55,703 bases of DNA. Source: Eubacteriales Family XIII. Incertae Sedis bacterium (GTDB lineage: Bacteria > Bacillota > Clostridia > Peptostreptococcales > Anaerovoracaceae). The stretch's first letter is position 1, and the number at the start of each line of letters is the position of its first letter. Below, one piece after another: positions 48,501-55,703 of this stretch. The notes beneath the pieces were generated by a model. The model searched no databases and was not told the DNA's origin. It saw only the letters and a program-made list of their open reading frames with translations. Both the position numbers and the translations under genes were made by a program. The DNA lies in assembly GCA_031261345.1 (NCBI GenBank), contig JAISKC010000048.1:1-55703 (forward strand), read 5' to 3'.

Positions 48501-50954
48501 ACCTATCCTGCAAAATATGCTCATGAGGAAAATGGTAGCTTCAAGTCATATATCAACTACAACTTTGATACGCCGTCCACAAACGCCAAGGTTTACTTCT
48601 TCATGCCAAAGCAGGGTAGCAGTGATAGTTGGAAGCCTCTATTGAGTGCACAGCCCACCTTGACCACAAATCTGGGCGCTAGCATATACAAACTATATTA
48701 CACGATAGATGAAAGTGTCATTGGAAAATCAAGTGATAGCGCAGGCGAAGTCGATGTACCATGGACTGAATTTTCCATCGGTACAATTGATGAAGAAGTG
48801 TTCCCGCAAATCACGGGTTTCAAATATACGTTTACTGCGTTGAGCAAGGGCAATGCGTTTACACTTCTTATGCCCTACGCTACTCCTTCGGTTGTCGATT
48901 ATCAGGAAACGGACTATGATGAAGTTGCCGTTGGCAGAGCACCTTACTGGTTTGCTAGCAATATAGCTGGCGAGGGCGGCAAAGCTGCGGTCAAGCTTTT
49001 GCAGTCAGGCATACCGTCGGTTAGGCAAGATGATGGCTCTCTGGGTGATACTGCTATGCCTTCTACTACGGCTGAGTTCCTATATCAATCCGATGTCTCT
49101 GCGCTGCCTGAATGGGACAAGGTCATCACCTATGACGACCGCACTTCCGGTATAGAAATCGACAGCATCAGTGTGGATTATACGCCGCAGGATAGTGGTA
49201 TTTTGGGGCTTGGCGCCCTTGCGGCATCGCCTGAAAGTACGACGTTCAGCACGTTTGGGGTGCCAGCCGAGTATACGCCGAATGTCTCCGATGGCGTAAA
49301 GGGCTATGCTTCCGTGATTGACTTTGATTTTGGAAAGTCGGCAGCGGACTATGTCAATACTGACAAGCCCGGCACATATGTCATTACTTACAAAACAAAA
49401 TCGGATCATGACACGCAGGTTGGCACAGCCACGCGCACCATCAAGATTACTAAGGTTCTGACGACTCTAGGCTCAATTGATGGCGCGGCGACGATATACC
49501 GAGATGATTCGGCGAAAGATGTGAGCAATTACTCCACATTTGAGCAGTTCTATAGAAGTAAAGTGAAGTTCACAGACACTGGCGTTTCGGGCGGAACGGT
49601 CGATGCGCTCGGTGCACAGAAGGCAAACGTCAAGCTCGTGTCGATCAAAAATGAGGATGTCGGCGATAATGTGGCTGTCGCGAAAGTCGAGTCAATCGTG
49701 ATGACGCCCGGTGTCTATGTTCTCACATATAGCTATGATGATGGTTATGGTAATGTGATTGAGGATGTCGTGAGGGTGACGGTTTTGTCCCATTCGCTCT
49801 CTGTGAAGGCGTCAAACGTGAACAGCGTTTACAACGGTGAAAAGTATGGGCTGAACAGCAAGACTTTCATTTCGACGAACAATAGTAGCAAGGTGACTAA
49901 GGGGACTACGACATACGTATATGGCACTTCGGCGGGCGGGCCGTTCAGCGTCATGCCGCCGGAGTATTCGGAGGCCGGCACCTATCCTGTTTGGGTGAAA
50001 GCCATCAATGATTACTATTACGATAGTCCTGCTGTCGAAGGCACTGTGACCATCGCTAAGAGACCCATCACGGTCAAGCCTGTCGATCGGTCTAAAGTGT
50101 ATGACGGGACGGCTCTGACGCATACGGATGTTGAAATTGTTTCGGGCACGCTTGTGAGTGGACACAGCCTTGATGCCAGTAATGCTTCCTTTGCGGGTTC
50201 TATTACGGAGGTTGGCACGGCTACGGGCACGGTGTCCGGAATTGAAATCATCGGTGGTAATACGAGCAATTATGCTATTGCTTATGCGGAAGGAAACCTT
50301 GAGGTTACGGCCGCTTCTGAGCCACCGGTTGATCCTATTATTGACCCACCGATTGTGGATCCTATCGTTGATCCTATTGTCGATCCACCGGTGATAGACC
50401 CGCCTGTTGACGAGCCAGTTGTTGACCCGCCGGTTGTCAATCCGCCTGTCGTGACGCCTACCGTCGGTGAGGTTGATGCTACTGTATTTGCGGGCTTTAC
50501 CGCTGAGGATTCGGCAAGACTTGAAGCTCAGACGGGCAACATCTTCAGCGATTTGGCAAACGGCAATGTGCCTCTGGGCGGATTTGCCGCCAAGGGTGCG
50601 TGGAGTCTGGTGTCGCTACTATTTTCGATTGTAGCGGTGGTCATCTCGATATTGCTGGTCGTCGGTTCAATCATGAAAAAGAGGCGTGAGGATGACGAGT
50701 ATGAGGATAGTTATAAGGATGAGGAGCAGCAGAGGAGCGGCAAGCTGTTCAAATTGCTGACCGTCATAGCTGGTGTGCTGACACCTATCGTTTGGTTGTT
50801 ACTCGATAGTCTCAATCAGCCGATGGTCTGGATCAATCAGTGGACGCTTTTCGTCGGCATCGCGTTCATCGTGCACATCGTCCTGCTCGTATTTTACAAA
50901 GCGAGAAAGCATGACAATGATAGTGCAGACGAGAGAGGTGAAGCCGTGGCATAA
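45589..50954 (+). CDS. Giant surface protein with signal peptide out of frame at a poly(G) tract
   Basis: The real start is the ATG pair at 45589 (AGGGGG site), encoding a classic Sec signal: basic TKNKRW, hydrophobic LAVLLAAVMLFGVML and cleavage site AMA. That frame meets a stop at 45745-45747. The ~1740-residue body lies in the next frame, open from before the tract to 50954. The frames join if the run at 45723-45732 had 11 (or 8) G instead of 10. The body has an InlB-like FLGWTD...DTTFRAVF segment, a long beta-rich region, MBG-like repeats near 49800-50300 (AGTYPVWVKAINDYYYDSP; KVYDGTALTH), a proline-rich DPPV/DPIVDP spacer (50315-50460) and three C-terminal membrane helices, rather than an LPxTG anchor. 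Probably a cell-surface adhesin, phase-variable or sequenced with one G missing. The long open frame also extends upstream to 45516, but that part is out-of-frame noise. Confidence 0.8.
45723..45732 (+). repeat. Homopolymeric tract of ten G residues
   Basis: The run directly follows codon ATG/Tyr in the signal-peptide frame, 9 codons after the predicted cleavage site. Slippage by one base joins the signal peptide to the body, so the tract would act as an on/off switch. Confidence 0.9.
45891..45923 (+). repeat. Palindromic repeat inside the surface-protein reading frame
   Basis: ATTGCGGG (45897-45904) and CCCGCAAT (45910-45917) form a perfect hairpin, followed by GACAG. This matches the GCAATGAC repeats in intergenic DNA at 3924 and 30640. 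It is translated as DWIAGQARNDS near residue 100 of the protein, so the element inserted in frame into a tolerant spot. Confidence 0.65.
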
Positions 50955-51036
50955 CTCCCCTTGTGTAAATTCTTTTTATCATGTTACAATATCTATTGCT
51001 TGGAAAATTCAAAGGTACGTTGATTGGAGAATGGTT

Positions 51037-52116
51037 ATGCCTATTAGAGAAACGGTCTTTATTGTTGATGACGATCCAATCGTCTTGAAGGTGGCGCGCA
51101 ATGCGTTGATGGCGCAGTTTGATGTGATCACCATTCCCGATTCGCGCAAGCTGTTTGCCTTGCTGGAAAAGACGAAACCCCAGCTGATTTTGCTGGACAT
51201 TCTGCTCGACGAGGACGAGGACGGCTATGCTGTGCTGAAGAAACTCAAGGAGCAGGAGGACACAAAGGAGATTCCGGTCATATTCCTGACCTCGCTCTCC
51301 GCCGTTGACGATGAGATGAAGGGGCTCACCATCGGAGCCGTTGATTATGTGGCAAAGCCTTTTGTGCCGCAGGTTCTGCAGAAGCGCGTGGAATTGCATA
51401 TGCAGTTGAGCCGGCAGCAAAACGAGCTCAACGCCTTCAATGAAAATCTCGTGCAGATGGTGCAGGACAAGACGCAGGATTTGAGACATCTTCAGGAATC
51501 CCTGCTCATGGCGATAAGCAACGTGGTTGAATTCAGGGACGATATCACCGGTGGGCACATCAACAGGACGGAGAGGCTGCTTCGGGTCATACTCGAGACG
51601 GCGCAGGAACGTCAGGTCTATATGGACGAAATCAGCACTTGGGATACCGAGCTCATCTTGCGCTCTTCCCTGCTTCACGATGTTGGTAAGATTCACATTC
51701 CCGACGCCGTGCTACTCAAGCCAGGGAAACTGGATTTCAACGAATTTGAGATAATGAAAACACACGCGGAAAAAGGCGGTGAGTTGATAGAGAAATTGCA
51801 ACGCGATTGCGGCGACAGTTGGTTTTTGTCCAAGGCAAAGGTGCTTGCGGTAAGCCACCATGAAAAATGGGACGGCTCGGGCTATCCCTACGGATTGGCC
51901 GGACAGGATATTCCGCTTCCCGGCAGACTCATGGCGTTTGCCGATGTCTACGATGCTCTCATATCAAAGCGGCCTTACAAGGAGCCGTTTACCCACGAGG
52001 AGGCGCTCAAAATCATTTCGGACGTCTATGACACTCAGTTCGACCCTGCGCTTAGGGAAGTTTTCTTCTCGGCGGCGGATCGATTCAATGCTGAGCGAAG
52101 TGCCGGCGTCATCTGA
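51037..52116 (+). CDS. Response regulator with HD-GYP phosphodiesterase domain
   Basis: 359 residues from the ATG at 51037 (GGAG 8 bases upstream; ATG 51031 is too close). Receiver domain 5-~125: VFIVDDDPIV, phospho-acceptor aspartate in LILLDILLDEDEDG near 52, YVAKPFVPQVL. A coiled linker to ~150 leads to the HD-GYP domain: FRDDITGGHINRTERL near 165, LLHDVGKIHIPDAVLLKPGKL near 211, HHEKWDGSGYPYGLAGQDIPLPGRLMAFADVYDAL near 272-306. HD-GYP enzymes hydrolyse cyclic di-GMP (or cGAMP). Coupled by a 1-base TGATG overlap to the hybrid kinase that follows, its probable partner. It directly follows the surface-protein gene. Confidence 0.92.
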   Translation: MPIRETVFIVDDDPIVLKVARNALMAQFDVITIPDSRKLFALLEKTKPQLILLDILLDEDEDGYAVLKKLKEQEDTKEIPVIFLTSLSAVDDEMKGLTIGAVDYVAKPFVPQVLQKRVELHMQLSRQQNELNAFNENLVQMVQDKTQDLRHLQESLLMAISNVVEFRDDITGGHINRTERLLRVILETAQERQVYMDEISTWDTELILRSSLLHDVGKIHIPDAVLLKPGKLDFNEFEIMKTHAEKGGELIEKLQRDCGDSWFLSKAKVLAVSHHEKWDGSGYPYGLAGQDIPLPGRLMAFADVYDALISKRPYKEPFTHEEALKIISDVYDTQFDPALREVFFSAADRFNAERSAGVI

Positions 52117-55100
52117 TGATGGAGCTCAATCCCCCAAAGAGGGTCCCGTCGCAAAAAATCTTCAATCGGGTTATCGCCCTTAGCTTCGTTGCCATCATAG
52201 CCATGGCGACCACTGTGTTTTTCATATTTCAGAGCATGTCAACGCAATTCCAGCAGATCACCGAGGAGCAATACGACACTTCCCTGAACTTTATTTACAA
52301 AGAAACTCTTACCGATACCCTGAAGTATATCAATCAGGTCATGCCAGTAATGCAGGACACTCAGAAGCTCAAAGACGAGTCAAAGACGGATTGGTTTTGG
52401 GAACAGACAGATGAACTTGTGGCGCTGAAGGAAACTTTCGGATATGCCTATATCTACTATATTGAGCGACAATCGGACGGAGGCTACATCTTTTTGATGT
52501 CGGCCGATTTGTTGGAAGATAAAAATCCCGAGCAGCTTCTGGGGCCGGTATGGCAAGGCGACACCCCTGGATTCATCGAGAAAGCATGGCAGACAGGTGA
52601 AATCACCTATTCCGAGCAGCCCACCGTCAACGAATGGGGTAGCCTCATATCGGCGGCGATGCCCATCAAAAATGGCGATGAGGTGGTGGGAGTCTTGGGC
52701 GTAGACTACGATGTTTCATTCCTGAATTCCTTCGACAAGCAGAAAGACAAAATTGCGGGCAATCTCGATTCTGCCAACAGAACTCTGCTCATATCCTTAA
52801 CGGTTCTCTGTGCGTTGGCGATAGCTATCATGTTCTACCTGCTGCGCATAGCCAGAAGGACGCAGCTCGTATCCAACGAAGACCTCGAATCGAACAAGAT
52901 TTTCAGCCTGATGACGGATGCCTCACCGCTCGCCAGTGCATGGTTTGATGAGGAATACAATATCATCATGTGCAATCAGGCGGCAATGAAGCTATACGGA
53001 TATACGGACAAGGAGGAGTTGCTTAAGGATTTCTTCTCGCTTACGCCGGCCCATCAGCCGAACGGCGAAAACAGCGATAAGAAGTACGAGCAATACATAG
53101 CAAAAGCGGAGAGCGAGGGCGAATGTTCCTTTGAGTTTGTCCGCCTGAGCAAGCAGAAGGAAGAGATTCCGTGTCTGATCACGCTCACCAGAGTTGACTG
53201 GAACAATTCCCACAGGGTAGTCGCCTACACGCGCGACCTCAGAGCTGAGAAAGCACATTTGGCAGAAATGGCAAGAGCCCATGCCGACCTTGAAATGGCC
53301 TTGATCAAGGCGGAGGAAAGCACGAGGGCAAAGTCCGATTTCCTTGCACGAATGAGCCATGAAATTCGGACACCCATGAACTCCATTATCGGCGTATCGG
53401 AGCTCATGCTCAGGAGGGATTACTCACAAGAGGTCATCGACTACATGACCATCATCTCCCAAAGCGGCAGGAATTTGCTGGCGATTATCAACAACATTCT
53501 GGATTATTCCAAAATCGAATCGGGTCAGTATCAGATTGTACCCGTGAGCTACGATGTCCCGTCCATTTTGTTCGACGTAGTGAATATGACGCGGGCGAGG
53601 CTGCTCGGCTCCGACCTGACTTTTGTCGTGAACGTCGATAGCAAGATACCATATTTTTTGATCGGGGACGCCCAGCATATCAGGCAGATTTTGCTGAACC
53701 TTCTGGGCAATGCGGCCAAATACACGAGAGTGGGCTCCATCGAATTCAATGTGATCTTAGATGAAATGACGGACGATACCGCCAAGATCATTTTTCAGGT
53801 CAAAGACACCGGCGTCGGCATCAAAGATGATGATATGGAGAAGCTCTTTGAGGTGTTCACGCGCCTCGATGCCGTGGAGCAGTCGCACATCGAAGGCTCG
53901 GGACTCGGACTTTCGATAGCGGGTGCGCTGGCCAATGCTATGGACGGCAAAATCGAGGTCGAGAGCACGTACGGGGAGGGCTCAACATTTGCTTTCACCG
54001 TGGAGCAGAAGATCGACAAATACAGTGAAATAGCGAGCGTGGAGGACGCCAAAAAGTATCATGTCTTGCTTTTCGACGAGAATGTGAGCAGCGGCCTGTC
54101 CATTCAGTTGGCCTTGGACAATCTGGGCGTCAGCAACATTCGCACCTTCAATATCGATGATTTCTTCCTTGAATTGAGCACCGACAAATACGACTTTGCC
54201 TTCCTTTCGATCAACCACAAGATAAGTAATGACAAGAGGCTCGCGGGCAAAAAAGGCGTTACGGAGCTCATCGGTATAGCCGAGCTTGACGACACCGCGC
54301 CATACGATCTGGACATCAGGTTTGTGCAGAGGCCCCTTTACTGTACCGTGATTGCCGACATTTTGAACGGCGATCCGTACGATTCCGAAAGCAGTTTTTC
54401 CAAGCAGGACAACAGCGATTTGCTCTCCGCACCCGAGGCCCACGTTCTGATTGTCGATGACATGTATACAAATCTTCGAGTAACTAAAGAGCTTATGATA
54501 CTGTACGATATGAAGGTGGACATAGCCGAGAGTGGAAGGGAAGCCATCAAGTTGGTGAAGCAAAACCAATACGACATCGTCTTCATGGACCATATGATGC
54601 CCGAGATGGACGGCGTTGAGGCGACGAGCCTGATTCGGGGGCTTGACTCGCCCGACGAACGCTATGAGAAATTGCCCATCATTGCACTGACCGCAAATGC
54701 TCTGACGGGCAGCAGAGAATTCTTCTTGGACAATAAGATGAATGACTTTTTGGCAAAACCCATTGAGATGAGTAAGCTGACGAGGATCCTTGAGAAATGG
54801 CTCGACCCCGAAAAGCAGCACGCGCAGAAGCGGGTGATAAGGGAAACGCAGGAATCCGAACTGCCGGATTTGGGCGATGTCGATACCAAGGTCGGGCTCC
54901 GCAACGTGGGTGGTTCAATACCGGCGTACATAGACATCGTGGAAGACTTTTGCCGAGGCGCGCAGGATCGCGCAGACGATGTGAAGACGAGTCTTGAGAA
55001 CGGCGACATCAAACGCTACAGGGTACTCGTGCACGCGCTCAAGGGTGCGACCAGAAGCATAGGCGCGCAGCAGTTCGCCTTCTATGCTGAGACGATGGAG

Positions 55101-55439
55101 AACGCTGCGAAGGACGAGGATCTCGACGCCATGCATGCTCACACCGCTGGCCTGCTGCTGTCGCTCGAGCATCTCGTTTCGGATATAGAGGACGGGATCG
55201 CCAAGTATAGGGACGGTGAGGACATAGCAGATGGTACCGACGCCATTCGCAACAATCTGATTGCACTCAGACAGGCTCTTCTCGACGAAGACATTCAGAA
55301 GATCAATGAACTCCTGCTAACTTTTTCCGGTTTGGTGAAGAGTGCAAACGATGCTCGCTTGGTCGCGGCTATCGAAGATGACATACTGATGATGGACTAC
55401 GAAATAGCGATAGATAAAATCGACGAGGCACTGAAGTAA
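52116..55439 (+). CDS. Hybrid sensor histidine kinase with receiver and HPt domains
   Basis: 1107 residues. Membrane helix ~17-40, extracytoplasmic Cache-like sensor ~41-220 (AYIYYIERQSDGGYIFLMSAD, GVLGVDYD), second helix ~225-246, PAS ~265-385, HisKA with histidine in FLARMSHEIRTPMNSIIG near 411, HATPase_c (LLGNAAKYT, DTGVGIKDDD, GSGLGLSIAGAL), a degenerate receiver (~640-760, HVLLFDENVSS, lacking the phospho-acceptor pattern), a true receiver with aspartate in DIVFMDHMMPEMDG near 824, and HPt with histidine in YRVLVHALKGATRSIGA near 971. The C-terminal ~90 residues form extra helices. This supports a full intramolecular phosphorelay to the upstream HD-GYP regulator. Confidence 0.92.
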   Translation: MMELNPPKRVPSQKIFNRVIALSFVAIIAMATTVFFIFQSMSTQFQQITEEQYDTSLNFIYKETLTDTLKYINQVMPVMQDTQKLKDESKTDWFWEQTDELVALKETFGYAYIYYIERQSDGGYIFLMSADLLEDKNPEQLLGPVWQGDTPGFIEKAWQTGEITYSEQPTVNEWGSLISAAMPIKNGDEVVGVLGVDYDVSFLNSFDKQKDKIAGNLDSANRTLLISLTVLCALAIAIMFYLLRIARRTQLVSNEDLESNKIFSLMTDASPLASAWFDEEYNIIMCNQAAMKLYGYTDKEELLKDFFSLTPAHQPNGENSDKKYEQYIAKAESEGECSFEFVRLSKQKEEIPCLITLTRVDWNNSHRVVAYTRDLRAEKAHLAEMARAHADLEMALIKAEESTRAKSDFLARMSHEIRTPMNSIIGVSELMLRRDYSQEVIDYMTIISQSGRNLLAIINNILDYSKIESGQYQIVPVSYDVPSILFDVVNMTRARLLGSDLTFVVNVDSKIPYFLIGDAQHIRQILLNLLGNAAKYTRVGSIEFNVILDEMTDDTAKIIFQVKDTGVGIKDDDMEKLFEVFTRLDAVEQSHIEGSGLGLSIAGALANAMDGKIEVESTYGEGSTFAFTVEQKIDKYSEIASVEDAKKYHVLLFDENVSSGLSIQLALDNLGVSNIRTFNIDDFFLELSTDKYDFAFLSINHKISNDKRLAGKKGVTELIGIAELDDTAPYDLDIRFVQRPLYCTVIADILNGDPYDSESSFSKQDNSDLLSAPEAHVLIVDDMYTNLRVTKELMILYDMKVDIAESGREAIKLVKQNQYDIVFMDHMMPEMDGVEATSLIRGLDSPDERYEKLPIIALTANALTGSREFFLDNKMNDFLAKPIEMSKLTRILEKWLDPEKQHAQKRVIRETQESELPDLGDVDTKVGLRNVGGSIPAYIDIVEDFCRGAQDRADDVKTSLENGDIKRYRVLVHALKGATRSIGAQQFAFYAETMENAAKDEDLDAMHAHTAGLLLSLEHLVSDIEDGIAKYRDGEDIADGTDAIRNNLIALRQALLDEDIQKINELLLTFSGLVKSANDARLVAAIEDDILMMDYEIAIDKIDEALK

Positions 55440-55478
55440 GTATAAAGTAGGCATATTCCGTATGCTGAAAATTTTCGG

Positions 55479-55507
55479 TAGACAAGCAGGGTCATCTTTA
55501 ATATAAT
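55479..55507 (+). promoter_or_regulatory. Promoter of tuf
   Basis: TAGACA (55479-55484), a 17-base spacer and a perfect TATAAT (55502-55507). The predicted leader of about 80 bases contains a GAGGAG site before the tuf ATG. A weak hairpin GCATA/TATGC at 55451-55465 lies between the kinase stop and this promoter. Confidence 0.65.
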
Positions 55508-55593
55508 GACAAGGTATGACGCTTCGGGAAATCGGAGTTGCCAACGTAAGTATTGTTAATTGTTTTTACTGTTAGGTAAAGAGGAGTAATGAA

Positions 55594-55703
55594 ATGGCTA
55601 AAGCAAAATTTGAAAGAAACAAGCCGCACGTAAATATCGGGACGATAGGACATATCGATCACGGTAAGACAACACTTACAGCGGCAATCACGAAGACCCT
55701 ATT
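55594..55703 (+). CDS. tuf: Elongation factor Tu, N-terminal fragment
   Basis: The first 36 codons only; the gene runs off the right edge. [20 protein letters not shown] followed by [13 protein letters not shown] contains the G1 GTP-binding loop GHIDHGKT, diagnostic for EF-Tu. GAGGAG lies 8 bases upstream. EF-Tu delivers aminoacyl-tRNA to the ribosome. The GHIDHGKT form (Ile instead of the usual Val) is a minor variant. Confidence 0.95.
   Translation, partial: MAKAKFERNKPHVNIGTIGHIDHGKTTLTAAITKTL

Noticed and set aside
50158-50460. Tandem DNA repeat expansion in the proline-rich part of the surface protein
   Set aside because: The DP-V-DP pattern repeats at protein level but the codons vary, so it is not a recent tandem DNA repeat.

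Overview
The window looks like a chromosomal segment of an anaerobic, low-to-mid GC Bacillota bacterium of the Clostridia, plausibly near the Anaerovoracaceae (Family XIII). The taxon is an inference from gene content: oxygen-sensitive class III ribonucleotide reductase (nrdDG), a four-subunit 2-oxoacid:ferredoxin oxidoreductase under a T-box, Firmicute-type Shine-Dalgarno sites, a hisZ-hisG fusion, MBG-type surface protein architecture, and scpA-scpB. No rRNA, tRNA, CRISPR array or transposase was seen.

Layout. (1) 1-9060 is an AT-rich accessory block: the tail of an AbiEii-type toxin, two unknown proteins, a metallophosphoesterase-WYL regulator operon, a large protein with two AAA+ modules, a small Xre regulator facing a membrane protein, and a lipoprotein. 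The metallophosphoesterase-WYL operon and the AAA+ gene share the same palindrome, TGTCCA-N6-TGGACA, placed exactly 10 bp upstream of their -10 boxes, so they look like one co-regulated and possibly undescribed three-gene system. (2) 9277-15521 is a complete phosphate regulon, pstS-pstC-pstA-pstB-phoU-phoB-phoR, with a circularly permuted PstS. (3) 15574-17266 holds an AIR-synthase-like gene, a candidate type I toxin/antisense RNA locus too small for routine gene calling, and an isoleucine-type T-box leader. (4) 17267-22240 is the porGDAB operon followed by two toxin-antitoxin cassettes (Phd/RelE and MntA/HepT), each bracketed by direct repeats. (5) 22241-41699 is mostly housekeeping: scpBA, nrdDG with a paired NrdR box, a DnaA-box cluster, two membrane PH-domain proteins, citrate synthase, a pseudouridine synthase co-transcribed with a giant hybrid histidine kinase, and a his cluster (hisZG, D, B, H, A). 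(6) 41767-45360 has a membrane-tethered sigma factor, then hicAB, higBA and two orphan Xre antitoxin-like genes with intergenic repeats. (7) 45589-50954 encodes a very large surface protein whose signal peptide is out of frame with its body at a run of ten G residues, suggesting phase variation (or a sequencing error). (8) 51037-55439 encodes an HD-GYP response regulator and a hybrid histidine kinase with HPt domain, and the window ends in the start of tuf.

How the parts work together. The Pst-Pho block senses and imports phosphate. The por operon, NrdDG and citrate synthase are anaerobic central metabolism. The toxin-antitoxin loci (one type I, four type II or HEPN-type pairs, plus two orphan regulators and an AbiEii remnant) and the WYL/AAA+ block form accessory islands between core genes. 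Several dispersed palindromic DNA repeats occur in intergenic spaces and one lies inside the surface-protein reading frame.
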